Shown here: positions 28,355-37,589 of the stretch, in pieces
Layout: every line of letters begins with the position of its first letter
Numbering within the stretch: the first letter of the stretch is position 1
NCBI RefSeq assembly: GCF_900102885.1
Contig: NZ_FNGE01000004.1
Span: 124,001-188,000, forward strand
From: Paracoccus chinensis
GTDB lineage: Bacteria; Pseudomonadota; Alphaproteobacteria; Rhodobacterales; Rhodobacteraceae
Length of the DNA stretch: 64,000 bases
Direction of reading: 5' to 3'
Notes under the pieces: model-generated
What the model was told of the DNA's origin: nothing
The model's input: only the letters and a program-made list of their open reading frames with translations
Databases searched by the model: none
Program-made: the position numbers and the translations under genes

Positions 28355-28978
28355 TCAGAAGCGGAACGAGGCGTTGAGGCTGAGCGTGTCGAGATCCACG
28401 TCGGTGTCCGAGCCCGCACCGTTGTCCACTTCGAAGCTGTTGCGCATCCATTCGGCGCCCAGCATGAAGCGCGGCGTCGCCATGTACTTGACGCCCAGGC
28501 CGAAGCCGAGGCCGGTCTCGCTGCCATCTTCTCCGTCGAACTCCAGCTCTCCGCGAGCCAGGCTGATCGCAGCGTAAGGCAGCAGTTGCCCAGCATCGTA
28601 ACCGGCAAGAAGCTTCGCGCGCAGCAGGTTGCCATCCACGTCGCCAACCAGGTCATCGACGTCGATGCCGCCGATGTCGAAGTCGTCCAGCTTGTCATAG
28701 GACAGCTCGGCGCCGCCGACGAAGCGGCCGAAGTCGCGCAGGTAGCCGACATGGACGCCGTAGTTGTCGCCATCGACGTCAATGCCGTCGATATCGGCTT
28801 CGGTCTTGCCGTACTGCAGACCGGCATAGAAACCGGTCCAATCGCCGGTGGGCTGTTCGGCCGCGACAACGACCGGGGCGGCAGGTGCCACTTCGACGAC
28901 CGGGGCGGCATAGCCACCAGCCATTGCAGCGGCAGCGCTGCCGGAAATGAGAGCCGCGAGGAAAGTGGTCTTCATCAT
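28355..28978 (-). CDS. Outer-membrane beta-barrel protein
   Basis: The 207-residue protein has a signal peptide (MMKTTFLAALISGSAAAAMA) and an alternating hydrophobic pattern with aromatic residues, beginning DWTGFYAGLQYGKTEAD and ending SLNASFRF, the terminal Phe expected of outer-membrane barrels. It resembles the OmpA/Omp25-like family of eight-stranded barrels in alphaproteobacteria. Loops are rich in Asp and Gly. It has its own terminator and an AT-rich upstream region, so it is a separate transcript. Function could be structural or adhesive; no OmpA peptidoglycan-binding domain is present. Confidence 0.85.
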   Translation of the reverse strand: MMKTTFLAALISGSAAAAMAGGYAAPVVEVAPAAPVVVAAEQPTGDWTGFYAGLQYGKTEADIDGIDVDGDNYGVHVGYLRDFGRFVGGAELSYDKLDDFDIGGIDVDDLVGDVDGNLLRAKLLAGYDAGQLLPYAAISLARGELEFDGEDGSETGLGFGLGVKYMATPRFMLGAEWMRNSFEVDNGAGSDTDVDLDTLSLNASFRF

Positions 28979-29383
28979 CGATAAACTCCGAGGTCCGTTG
29001 AATGCAGCTTAATTAGCCCTCCTGTTTCCAATTGTCATTAACCACTTATTAACGGTTTTAAGTTTGTTGCATTTATATCACGAAGGCTGTGGCCCGTCTG
29101 CCTCTGCGACCTTGGTCAGAGGCGTGAAGACTGGTGCCGACAGGTCCTTGGCAGCCGTCCGCGTCTTCCCGGACACGCAGCCACAGGCGAGAGCCAGAAG
29201 AAGGCCGCGCAAGATCGGAAAGCCCCAGATGCCCTCAAGGGACGTTTCATAGCGTGGAATAGCCCTCCTCAAGCAATTTTATGGCTTGCCCCATCCTTTG
29301 CGGATGGTGTTCATTGCCAGGCAAAAGAAAGCCACCTGCCGCTCCACCATACGGAACGCATGTGGAGCAGAGGGGGACAGGGC
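28979..29383. other. AT-rich intergenic region, probable promoter of the barrel gene
   Basis: The part from about 28990 to 29090 is much richer in A and T than the rest of the window (for example ATTAACCACTTATTAACGG) and probably holds the promoter of the outer-membrane protein, whose GGAG ribosome site is at its left end. The rest (29090-29380) holds one weak reading frame on the minus strand and the upstream region of the TRAP operon. No repeat or RNA gene was recognised. Confidence 0.5.
29078..29272 (-). CDS. Possible small lipoprotein (doubtful)
   Basis: A frame of about 64 codons opens with TTG and contains RGLLLALACGCVSG, which looks like the end of a lipoprotein signal with a lipobox Cys, followed by about 35 polar residues. 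GAGGAGGG overlaps the first codons, so the start is unclear, and a TTG further in (at LEGIWGF) is possible. No homologue comes to mind. It might be chance. Confidence 0.3.
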   Translation of the reverse strand: MRRAIPRYETSLEGIWGFPILRGLLLALACGCVSGKTRTAAKDLSAPVFTPLTKVAEADGPQPS

Positions 29384-31258
29384 ATGGAACTGGCCGAAGA
29401 GCCCGGTGCCGAAGTGGCGCTGGGCGGCATCGAGACGCTGACCGAGCCGAAGAAGGCCGAAGCTTGGATGCGGCCGGTCGAGCTTGTCGCCGCCGCCCTA
29501 CTGGCGGTGATGATGGCCACGGTCCTGGCCAATGTCGTCTGTCGCTACGTCCTGCACCAGCCGCTGATCTGGGGCGACGAACTCGCCTCGCTGGCCTTCA
29601 TCTGGATGGCGATGCTGGGTGCGGCCATTGCCGTGGACCGGCACGAGCACCTGCGCCTGACCATCTTCCTGCCGCTGATCCCCGAACGCATCCGTCCCTG
29701 GATCGAGGTCGCAGGGCTGGTCGTCACCTGCATCCTTCTGCTGCGCCTGCTGCCCGAGGCCGTCAGTTACGCCTATGAGGAGTCCTTCGTCACCTCGCCG
29801 GCGCTGGGACTGCCGATGTCCTGGCGCGCCTCGGCCCTGCCCGCGGGGATCGGGCTGATGGCGCTGCTGATGGTCCTTGCCACCGTCCGCACCCGCAACT
29901 GGGGCGCGATCCTGTCCTCGCTGGTGCTGGTCGGGGCTATCGTGGAGCTGTTGTGGGCGGGGAAACCCACTCTTGCCAGCTTCGGCAACTGGAACCTGCC
30001 GATCTTCCTCGGGCTGGCCGTGGCACTTCTGCTGGCCATCGGCGTGCCCATCGCCTTCTGCTTTGCCACGGGGACACTCGCGTACCTGACTTTCGCCAGC
30101 CATGCGCCCGTCTTCGTGATGATGGGCCGGATCGACGAGGGGATGTCCTCGCTGATCCTGCTGTCGGTCCCGGTCTTCGTGCTGCTGGGCTGCATCCTCG
30201 ATGAAACCGGGATGGGCCGGGCCATCGTGAACTTCCTCGCCTCGCTGCTCGGACACGTTAAGGCGGGGATGAGCTATGTGCTGCTCGGCTCGATGTTCCT
30301 CGTCTCGGGGATTTCCGGGTCCAAGGTGTCGGACATGGCAACGGTGGCCCCGGCGCTGTTTCCCGAAATGCGCAGGCGGGGGCATTCGCCGGCCGAGATA
30401 ACCGCGCTGCTGGCGACGGGCGCGGCCATGGCCGACACGGTGCCGCCCTCGATCGTGCTGATCGTGCTGGGCTCGGCCGCGGGCGTCTCCATCGCGGGGC
30501 TCTTCAAGGCGGGCTTCGTCATCGCCATGGTGCTGCTGCTGGTTCTGGCGGTCCTCGCGCGCTGGAAGGCGCGGGGCGAGGACATGACCGGCGTCCGCCG
30601 CGCCCGCCCCGGCATCATCGGCCGCACCCTGCTGGTCGCGGCGCCCGCGCTGGTCCTGCCTTTCCTGATCCGCAGCCTCGTCGGCGGCGGCATCGCCACA
30701 GCCACCGAGGTCTCGGCCATCGCCGTGGTCTATGCCTTCCTGATCGGCGTCGTCCTGTACGGCGGCATCCCGCGCAAGCGCATCGTGCCGATGCTGGTGG
30801 AAACCGTCGCCATGTCGGGCGCGATCCTTCTGATCCTCGGCACCGCTTCGGCCATGTCCTGGGCGCTGACGCAATCGGGCTTCGCCCGCGACCTGACCGC
30901 CATCATGACCGCCCTGCCGGGGGGCGCGGTGATCTTCATGCTGGCCTCGGTCGTGATCTTCCTGATCCTCGGCTGTGTGCTGGAAGGACTGCCCGCCATC
31001 GTCCTGCTGGCGCCGATCATGTTCCCGCTGGCCCGCGCGCTGGGGCTGAACGACATCCATTATTCGATGGTGATCGTGACTGCGATGAACATCGGCCTGA
31101 TGGCGCCGCCCATCGGCATCGGCTTCTACATCGCCTGCAAGATCGCCAACATCTCGCCCGACGCCGTGATGGGGCGCATCTGGCCCTACCTTGTCGCGCT
31201 GCTGGTGGGCCTGGGCGTGATCGCCGCCGTGCCCGCCATTTCCACCGCCTTCATCTGA
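29384..31258 (+). CDS. TRAP transporter permease, fused small and large subunits (DctQM)
   Basis: The 624-residue inner-membrane protein joins the four-helix DctQ part (about 30-180; VVCRYVLHQPLIWGDELASLAFIWMAM is characteristic) to a 12-helix DctM part (about 205-624; IPIAFCF-type start, SGSKVSDMATVAPALFPEM and MAPPIGIGFYIACKIA). It imports an organic acid with Na+ or H+ using the binding protein encoded next. The ATG at 29384 has AGAGGGGGA upstream; the frame opens slightly earlier. It leads the operon up to 37585. Confidence 0.93.
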   Translation: MELAEEPGAEVALGGIETLTEPKKAEAWMRPVELVAAALLAVMMATVLANVVCRYVLHQPLIWGDELASLAFIWMAMLGAAIAVDRHEHLRLTIFLPLIPERIRPWIEVAGLVVTCILLLRLLPEAVSYAYEESFVTSPALGLPMSWRASALPAGIGLMALLMVLATVRTRNWGAILSSLVLVGAIVELLWAGKPTLASFGNWNLPIFLGLAVALLLAIGVPIAFCFATGTLAYLTFASHAPVFVMMGRIDEGMSSLILLSVPVFVLLGCILDETGMGRAIVNFLASLLGHVKAGMSYVLLGSMFLVSGISGSKVSDMATVAPALFPEMRRRGHSPAEITALLATGAAMADTVPPSIVLIVLGSAAGVSIAGLFKAGFVIAMVLLLVLAVLARWKARGEDMTGVRRARPGIIGRTLLVAAPALVLPFLIRSLVGGGIATATEVSAIAVVYAFLIGVVLYGGIPRKRIVPMLVETVAMSGAILLILGTASAMSWALTQSGFARDLTAIMTALPGGAVIFMLASVVIFLILGCVLEGLPAIVLLAPIMFPLARALGLNDIHYSMVIVTAMNIGLMAPPIGIGFYIACKIANISPDAVMGRIWPYLVALLVGLGVIAAVPAISTAFI

Positions 31259-31284
31259 AGCTGATCTCTGGGAGGAGAGAACCC

Positions 31285-32301
31285 GTGAAAACCAACCGCC
31301 GCACCCTGCTGATGGGGGCTGCTGCCCTCGGCCTTGCCGCGCCCTTCATCCGCCCCGGCGCCGCCCGCGCGGCCGAGTTCACCATGAAGCTGGCCAACAA
31401 CCAGCCGATGACCCACCCCACCAACGTCCGCGCGGCCGAGGCCGTGGCGAAGATCCTCGAGGAATCGGACGGCCGCGTGGACATCCAGGTCTTCCCCTCG
31501 AACCAGCTGGGCGCGGACACCGACGTGCTGGGCCAGTTGCGCTCGGGCGGGGTCGAGTTCTTCCTGCTCTCGCCGCTGATCCTGTCCACGCTGATCCCGA
31601 ACGCCGCCGTCAACGGCGTGGGCTTCGCCTTCCCGAACTACGACGCCGTCTGGTCGGCCATGGATGGCGAGCTTGGCGCCTATGCCCGGTCGCAGATCGA
31701 GGCGGGCGGGCTGATCGTGCAGGAGAATATCTGGGACAACGGCTTCCGCCAGACCACCTCGTCGCGCGGCCCGATCACCACGCCCGCAGATTTCGAGGGG
31801 ATGAAGATCCGCGTCCCCGTCTCGCCGCTCTGGACCTCGATGTTCACGGCCTTCGGCGCGGCGCCGACCTCGATCAACTTCGCCGAAACCTATTCGGCGC
31901 TGCAGACGGGCATCGTGGACGGGCAGGAAAACCCGCTGGCGATCGTCTCGACCTCGAAGATGGCCGAGGTGCAGAAATACTGCTCGCTGACCAACCACAT
32001 GTGGGACGGCTTCTGGATGCTGGGCAACCGCCGCGCCTGGTCCGCGCTGCCCGAAGACCTTCAGGCGATCGTCTCGAAGAACTTCAACGAGGCGGGCATG
32101 GCTCAGCGCCAGGACGTGATGGCGCTGAACGAGTCCCTGCGCGGAGAGCTTGAGGCCGCCGGCATGGCCTTCAACGAGGTCGATCCCGCGCCCTTTGAGC
32201 AGAAGCTGCGCGAGGCGGGCTTCTATGCCGAGTGGAAGGGCAAGTTCGGCGACGAGGCCTGGGCGATTCTGGAACGCTCGGTCGACCGGGCGCTGGCCTG
32301 A
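31285..32301 (+). CDS. TRAP transporter substrate-binding protein (DctP family)
   Basis: The 338-residue periplasmic protein has a twin-arginine-like signal (KTNRRTLLMGAAALGLAAPF, cleavage near ARAAEF) and the DctP fold: NNQPMTHPTNVRAAEA, FPSNQLGADTDVLGQLRSGG and the ligand-region NGFRQTTSS...ITTPADFEGMKIRVP. The Arg in KIRVP usually contacts the ligand carboxylate, so a carboxylic acid is expected. It starts with GTG at 31285 after a strong GGGAGGAG. It is the partner of the fused permease 26 bases upstream. Confidence 0.93.
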   Translation: MKTNRRTLLMGAAALGLAAPFIRPGAARAAEFTMKLANNQPMTHPTNVRAAEAVAKILEESDGRVDIQVFPSNQLGADTDVLGQLRSGGVEFFLLSPLILSTLIPNAAVNGVGFAFPNYDAVWSAMDGELGAYARSQIEAGGLIVQENIWDNGFRQTTSSRGPITTPADFEGMKIRVPVSPLWTSMFTAFGAAPTSINFAETYSALQTGIVDGQENPLAIVSTSKMAEVQKYCSLTNHMWDGFWMLGNRRAWSALPEDLQAIVSKNFNEAGMAQRQDVMALNESLRGELEAAGMAFNEVDPAPFEQKLREAGFYAEWKGKFGDEAWAILERSVDRALA

Positions 32302-32302
32302 C

Positions 32303-33157
32303 ATGGTGGTGCAGGCGCCCTTTCCCGCGACCGGTCCCGCCCTTCCGGGCGGGGCGCAGGCCGTGGACCGGGCGCTTGCGCTGCTGGCCGCCGTGGGCCG
32401 CGCCCCGCCCGAGGGGGCGTCCCTCTCCAGCCTGGCGCAGGTGGCGGGGGTGGCCAAGCCCACCGCCCGGCGCCTGCTGATCTCGCTGATGGGGGCGGCC
32501 CTGGTCGAACAGGACGCGGGCACGCGGCTTTACCACCTAGGCGCGGGCGCCTTCCTGCTGGGCCTGCGCGCCGGGCGTCGCCACGACATGGCCGAACTGG
32601 CGGCCGACTGTGTAGCGCGGCTGGCGCGGGACAGCGGCGACAGCGCCTTCCTGCTGGTGCCACAGGGGGACGAGGTCGTCTGCCTGATGCGCGAGGAAGG
32701 CGCCTTCCCCATACGCACCCATGCCCTGCTGGCGGGCGACCGCAACCCGGCGGGCGTGGGCGCGGGCGGGCTCGCCCTGCTGGCTGCCCTGTCGCCCGAG
32801 GAAGCCGCGGCCACCCTGGACCGCGTCGCGCCGGCCACTGCCGCCCGGATGGGCGAGGCCGCGGCACATCTGCCCGCCGACGTGGCGCTGGCGCGGGAGC
32901 AGGGCTTCGCGCTGAACCCGGGCCGGGTCGTGCCGGGAAGCTGGGGCGTGGCGGTCCCGGTGCTCTGGCCCGATGGCCGGCCCGCCGCCGCGCTGACCAT
33001 CGCCGCCATCGACAGCCGCATGGGCCCGGCGCGCCAAGCGGAACTCGTGCGCCTGCTGCGGGCCGAGACCGCGCTGATCGAGGCGCGGCTCGCCCGGCCC
33101 CTCACCCCCGGCGCAAGCCCCGCGCCGCAACCGACGCTTCGCACCCCGAGAGGATAA
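32303..33157 (+). CDS. IclR family transcriptional regulator
   Basis: The 284-residue protein has an N-terminal winged helix-turn-helix (AVDRALALLAAVG, then LAQVAGVAKPTARRLLISL) and a C-terminal IclR effector domain with RNPAGVGAGGLALLAAL and GSWGVAVPV. It lies inside the operon in the same direction, one base after the TRAP binding protein, so it is probably a self-linked pathway regulator responding to the imported acid or its CoA ester. A proline-rich tail ends the protein. Confidence 0.9.
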   Translation: MVVQAPFPATGPALPGGAQAVDRALALLAAVGRAPPEGASLSSLAQVAGVAKPTARRLLISLMGAALVEQDAGTRLYHLGAGAFLLGLRAGRRHDMAELAADCVARLARDSGDSAFLLVPQGDEVVCLMREEGAFPIRTHALLAGDRNPAGVGAGGLALLAALSPEEAAATLDRVAPATAARMGEAAAHLPADVALAREQGFALNPGRVVPGSWGVAVPVLWPDGRPAAALTIAAIDSRMGPARQAELVRLLRAETALIEARLARPLTPGASPAPQPTLRTPRG

Positions 33158-33160
33158 CTG

Positions 33161-34330
33161 ATGACCGAGCCGCTGATCGTGGGCTGGGCCCACACCCGCT
33201 TCGGCAAGTCCGAGGCCCCCGACACCACCGCCCTGATGGCCGAGGTTGCAGGCCCCGCGCTGGCCCATGCCGGCGTGTCAGCGGACCAGGTCGACGGCAT
33301 CTTCGTCGGCGTCTGGAACAACGGCTTCTCGCGGCAGGATTTCCAGGGCGCTCTGGTGGCGATGGGGACGCCGGAACTGGCGGGCGTGCCCTTCATGCGG
33401 ACGGAAAACGCCTGCGCCACCGGCTCGGCCGCGCTTTACGCGGCGGCCGACTTCATCGCCTCGGGGCGCGGCCGGGTCGCGCTGGTGATCGGGGCCGAGA
33501 AGATGACCGCGACCCCGGTCTCCGAAGTCGGCGACATCCTTCTGGCCGCCAGCTACGTCCCCGAGGAGGCCGACGTGGAAGGCGGCTTCGCGGGCGTCTT
33601 CGGCCAGATCGCCAACACCTATTTCCAGCGCCACGGCGACCGGTCCGAGGAACTGGCGATGATCGCCGCCAAGAACCACGAGAACGGCACCCGCAACCCT
33701 TACGCCCATATGCAGAAGGACTTCGGGGTCGAGTTCTGCAACACGCCCTCGGACAAGAACCCGCGCGTGGCAGGGCCGCTCAGGCGCACCGACTGCTCGC
33801 TGATCTCGGACGGGGCGGCGGCCATCGTGCTGGCGGATGCCGAGACGGCGGAAAGCCTGTCCCGCGCCATCCGCTTCCGCGCCCGGGCCCAGGCGGGCGA
33901 CGTGCTGGCGCTGTCCCGCCGCGATCCCATCGCCTTCGAGGGCGCACACCGCGCCTGGGCACAGGCGCTGGATCAGGCGGGGGTCCAGATCATGGACCTC
34001 GACCTCGTGGAAACCCATGACTGCTTCACCATCGCCGAGATGATCGAATACGAGGCGATGGGCCTCGCCGCCCCCGGCGAGGGCTGGAAGGTCGTGCGGG
34101 ACGGCACCACGCGGATGGGCGGCGCGCTGCCGGTGAACCCCTCGGGCGGGCTCAAGTCGCGCGGTCATCCCATCGGGGCCACGGGCGTTTCCCAGCACGT
34201 CATGGCCTGCCTGCAACTGGCGGAGGAAGCGGGCGAGATGCAGGTGCCGGGCGCGAAACTGGCCGGTGTCTTCAACATGGGCGGCGCGGCCGTCGCCAAC
34301 TACTGCTCGATCCTCGAGAGGGTGAAATGA
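33161..34330 (+). CDS. Thiolase family protein, SCP-x-like acyl-CoA acetyltransferase
   Basis: The 389-residue protein has the three thiolase active-site regions: the nucleophile in RTENACATGSAAL, the His in VETHDCFTIAEMI and the final GGLKSRGHPIGATG. These variants, especially HDCF in place of NEAF, are those of the sterol carrier protein-x/acetyl-CoA acetyltransferase group. It would cleave a 3-ketoacyl-CoA or, less likely, condense acyl groups. The gene overlaps the following acyl-CoA synthetase (ATGA), so activation and cleavage are co-translated. Confidence 0.9.
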   Translation: MTEPLIVGWAHTRFGKSEAPDTTALMAEVAGPALAHAGVSADQVDGIFVGVWNNGFSRQDFQGALVAMGTPELAGVPFMRTENACATGSAALYAAADFIASGRGRVALVIGAEKMTATPVSEVGDILLAASYVPEEADVEGGFAGVFGQIANTYFQRHGDRSEELAMIAAKNHENGTRNPYAHMQKDFGVEFCNTPSDKNPRVAGPLRRTDCSLISDGAAAIVLADAETAESLSRAIRFRARAQAGDVLALSRRDPIAFEGAHRAWAQALDQAGVQIMDLDLVETHDCFTIAEMIEYEAMGLAAPGEGWKVVRDGTTRMGGALPVNPSGGLKSRGHPIGATGVSQHVMACLQLAEEAGEMQVPGAKLAGVFNMGGAAVANYCSILERVK

Positions 34331-35943
34331 ACGACGCGACCCTGCCCCTAGCGGGCACCGCCGCGACGGCCCTGCCGGTGTCCACGCGGGTGATGAACCT
34401 CGCCACCTTCCTGACGCAATCCGCCCGCCGCCTGCCCGAGGAAATCGCGCTGGTCATGGGTGATCGCCGCTGGACCTGGGCCGAGTTCGAGGCCCGCACC
34501 GATGCCTTGGCTGCCGCGCTTCAGGACCGGCTGGGCCTGAAGAAGGGCGACCGGGTCCTCTGCCAGTCGCAGAACTGCCCCGAGATGATGCAGGCCATGT
34601 TCGCGGTCTGGCGCGCGGGCGGCGTCTGGGTGCCCGCGAACTTCCGCCAGACCCCCGAGGAGGTCGCCTATCAGGTGCAGGCCTCGGGCGCCGTGGGGCT
34701 GGTCTGCAACGCGGCCTTCCCCGATCACGCAGCAGCCTGCGGCGATCTGGGCTTCACGCTGACGATCGGCGGCAATGCCTTCGGCACCTCGCTGGAGGCA
34801 CTGACCGAGGACTACATGGGCCAGCGCCCACGCGTGGCGGTGGTGGATCGTGACGATCCCTGCTGGTTCTTCTTCACCTCGGGGACCACGGGGCGGCCCA
34901 AGGCATCCGTCCTGACCCACGGGCAGATGGCCTTCGTGGTCACAAATCACCTCGCGGACCTGATGCCGGGACTGACGCCCGAGGATGCCTCGCTGGTCGT
35001 CGCGCCCTTGTCGCATGGGGCGGGCGTCCACCAGCTGACGCAGGTCGCGCGCGGGGTAAAGACCGTGCTGATGCCGTCCGAGAAGTTCGACGTCGAGACC
35101 GTCTGCGCCCTGATCGCGGAATGGCGCGTCTCGACCATCTTCACGGTTCCCACGATCCTCAAGCTGATCGTGGAACATCCGGCGGCGGCCACGGCCGACC
35201 TCTCCTCGCTGCGCTATGTCATCTACGCGGGCGCGCCGATGTACCGCGAGGACCAGAAGCGCGCGCTGGAGGTGCTGGGCCCGGTGCTGGTCCAGTATTT
35301 CGGCCTGGGCGAGGTCACGGGCGCGATCACCGTCCTGCCGACCTGGCTGCACAGCGCCACCGACGACGGCCTGACCGGCACCTGCGGCTTTGCCCGCACG
35401 GGGCTTGAGGTGCAGGTGCAGGACGACAGCGGAAACGAAGTCGTCCCCGGCGAGACGGGCGAGATCTGCGTGACCGGCCTCGCCGTCTTCGCGGGCTACT
35501 GGAACAACCCCAAGGCAAACGCGGAATCCTTCCGCAATGGCTGGTTCCGCACGGGCGACCTCGGCCACATGGACGCGCGCGGGTTCTTCTACATCACCGG
35601 TCGGAAGTCGGACATGTTCATCTCGGGCGGCTCGAACGTTTATCCGCGCGAGGTCGAGGAGAAGATCCTGACCCACCCCGCCATCAGCGAGGTCGCCGTG
35701 CTGGGGATGCCCGATCCCCTGTGGGGCGAGGTCGGCTGGGCGGTCTGCGTGCCCCGACAAGGCGCCCAGGTCACGCCCGAGGACCTGGCCGCGCATCTCG
35801 ACGGCAAGCTTTCGCGCTACAAGCTGCCGCGCCGCTTCGTGATGTGGGACGCGCTGCCGAAGTCGGCCTATGGCAAGATCACCAAGAAGATGATCCGCGA
35901 GGAGTTGGAACGGCGCGAGTTGTCCGGGGACGCGCAGGCATGA
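34327..35943 (+). CDS. Acyl-CoA synthetase (AMP-forming)
   Basis: The 538-residue enzyme of the ANL superfamily has the AMP-binding P-loop FFFTSGTTGRPKASVLTH, the YFGLGEVTGA A5-type motif, and the C-terminal domain with GWFRTGDLGHMDARGFFYI and a catalytic Lys in PKSAYGKITKKM. It activates a carboxylic acid with ATP and CoA. With the TRAP importer upstream and thiolase beside it, the substrate is probably the imported acid. Chain length or aromatic nature cannot be fixed from sequence. Confidence 0.92.
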   Translation: MNDATLPLAGTAATALPVSTRVMNLATFLTQSARRLPEEIALVMGDRRWTWAEFEARTDALAAALQDRLGLKKGDRVLCQSQNCPEMMQAMFAVWRAGGVWVPANFRQTPEEVAYQVQASGAVGLVCNAAFPDHAAACGDLGFTLTIGGNAFGTSLEALTEDYMGQRPRVAVVDRDDPCWFFFTSGTTGRPKASVLTHGQMAFVVTNHLADLMPGLTPEDASLVVAPLSHGAGVHQLTQVARGVKTVLMPSEKFDVETVCALIAEWRVSTIFTVPTILKLIVEHPAAATADLSSLRYVIYAGAPMYREDQKRALEVLGPVLVQYFGLGEVTGAITVLPTWLHSATDDGLTGTCGFARTGLEVQVQDDSGNEVVPGETGEICVTGLAVFAGYWNNPKANAESFRNGWFRTGDLGHMDARGFFYITGRKSDMFISGGSNVYPREVEEKILTHPAISEVAVLGMPDPLWGEVGWAVCVPRQGAQVTPEDLAAHLDGKLSRYKLPRRFVMWDALPKSAYGKITKKMIREELERRELSGDAQA

Positions 35944-36830
35944 CCCTGGACGCAGCCTGGGCCATGCCCCGGACCTCCCAGCCCTCGGGGGCAAAGACCG
36001 CGCGCATGGTCCACCCCGGACCGCCCGCGGCAGAGCGGGTGCAGGCGGCGCGGACACGGCTGGTACCGGTCGCGGGCACCCTGCGGGCAGGCGAGACGGT
36101 GATGGCCGGGGTCGCCCGGCTGTTCGCCGAGGCGGGCTGTCCGGGAGGCGTGGTCTTCCTGGACGGCGTGACCTGCGACCCAATGCGCTATGTCCTGCCG
36201 GCCCTGTCCCGAGATGCGTCGCACGCGGCATGGTATTCGGACACCTACGCCCCCGAAGGGCCGGTGCGGATTGAGTGTGCCACGGCCAGCGTCGGCCAGC
36301 GCGACGGCGCGGCATTTCTGCATTGCCACGGCATCTGGGGCGCGGGCGAAAGCAGGGCCATGGGGCACCTGCTGCCCTTTGACAGCGTGGTCGCACAGGA
36401 TGCACCCGTGACCGGAATCGGCGCGCGGGATGCCTGGTTCGACTCGCGCCCCGATGCCGAAACGAACTTCACCCTGTTCCAGATTTCAGGCGGCCAGCCC
36501 GGCACCCATGGCCTTCTCGCCCGCATCGCGCCGGGCGAGGATGTCGTGACCGCCGTCGAGGCCCTCTGTGCCGATGCAGGCTGGACCGAGGCGCGCATCC
36601 ACGGCCTCGGCAGCATCGACCATATTTTGTTCACCGACGGCACCCGCGTCGATTGTCTTGCGACTGAACTGCGCTTTGCGGGTGCTCGGGTCGAGGGCGG
36701 CCGCGCGCATCTGCCCATCGATGTCGTGGACATCGACGGCGCCATTTCTCACGGCGTGCTGGCGCGCGGGGCGAACCCCGTGGGTGTGACGCTGGAACTT
36801 CTGATCGAACCGACCAAGGACAGAACATGA
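35940..36830 (+). CDS. Protein with probable tandem PPC/DUF296-like domains
   Basis: The 296-residue protein appears to contain two related halves. The first (about 45-180) has GTLRAGETVMAGVARLF, then HCHGIWG and GHLLPFDSVV, resembling the PPC (DUF296) trimeric fold. The second (about 185-290) has ARIAPGEDVVTAVEALC, GLGSIDHILFTDG and IDVVDIDGAISHGVLARGAN. The PPC fold occurs in plant AT-hook proteins and in bacterial proteins of unknown activity; no AT-hook is seen here. It overlaps the acyl-CoA synthetase stop (ATGA) and the SDR start, so it is a built-in part of the pathway. A ligase, hydrolase or regulatory role is open. The fold call is moderate. Confidence 0.6.
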   Translation: MTLDAAWAMPRTSQPSGAKTARMVHPGPPAAERVQAARTRLVPVAGTLRAGETVMAGVARLFAEAGCPGGVVFLDGVTCDPMRYVLPALSRDASHAAWYSDTYAPEGPVRIECATASVGQRDGAAFLHCHGIWGAGESRAMGHLLPFDSVVAQDAPVTGIGARDAWFDSRPDAETNFTLFQISGGQPGTHGLLARIAPGEDVVTAVEALCADAGWTEARIHGLGSIDHILFTDGTRVDCLATELRFAGARVEGGRAHLPIDVVDIDGAISHGVLARGANPVGVTLELLIEPTKDRT

Positions 36831-37585
36831 CCACCAAAGTCGCCCTCGTCACCGGCGCCGCGCGCGGCATCGGCCTTGCCGCCACCGAGATCTTCCTGGA
36901 ACGCGGCTGGCAGGTCGCCATGGTGGACCGGGACGGGGACGAACTGGCCGCCGCCTCGGGCACGCTGCAGGGCGTCCATCCCATCGTCGCCGACGTCTCG
37001 ATCCCCGAGCAGGTTGAGCAGATGCGCGAGCAGGCACTGACCCGCTTCGGCCGCATCGACGCCCTGGTCAACAACGCGGGCGTGGCGCTGTTCGCCCGCG
37101 CCGAGACGGTCTCCTTCGAGCAGTGGCGCGAGGTGATGGCCACGAACCTCGACGGCGTGTTCCTGTGCACCCAGGCGCTGACCCCGGCGCTGGCCGAGAC
37201 AAAGGGCGCGATCGTCAACATCGCCTCGATCTCGGGGCTGCGGGCGTCCACGCTGCGGGTGGCCTACGGCACGTCGAAGGCCGCTGTCATCCACCTGACC
37301 AAGCAATATGCCGCCGAGCTGGGCGAGATGGGCATCCGCGTGAACTGCATCGCCCCCGGCCCGGTCCGCACCAAGCTCGCGATGGCGGTCCATGCGCCGG
37401 AAATCATCGCGGCCTATTACGACGCGATCCCGCTGAACCGTTATGGCGAGGCGCGCGAAATCGCAGAAGGCATCGTCTTCCTGTGCTCGGACAACGCGAG
37501 CTTCGTCACGGGCCAGACCCTCGCCGTGGACGGCGGCTTCGACGCGACGGGCGTGGGCCTGCCCGCGCTGCGCCGGGACGACTGA
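36827..37585 (+). CDS. SDR family NAD(P)-dependent oxidoreductase
   Basis: The 252-residue classical short-chain dehydrogenase has the cofactor loop VTGAARGIGLAA, an NNAG motif in ALVNNAGVALFA, the catalytic Ser in IASISGLRAS and YGTSK with Tyr and Lys. VDRDGDE at the end of the second strand favours NAD over NADP. It would oxidise a 3-hydroxyacyl-CoA or a related alcohol before thiolase cleavage. It is the last gene of the TRAP operon, with its start overlapping the PPC-like gene, and it faces the ABC transporter genes. Confidence 0.92.
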   Translation: MTTKVALVTGAARGIGLAATEIFLERGWQVAMVDRDGDELAAASGTLQGVHPIVADVSIPEQVEQMREQALTRFGRIDALVNNAGVALFARAETVSFEQWREVMATNLDGVFLCTQALTPALAETKGAIVNIASISGLRASTLRVAYGTSKAAVIHLTKQYAAELGEMGIRVNCIAPGPVRTKLAMAVHAPEIIAAYYDAIPLNRYGEAREIAEGIVFLCSDNASFVTGQTLAVDGGFDATGVGLPALRRDD

Positions 37586-37589
37586 GGGC

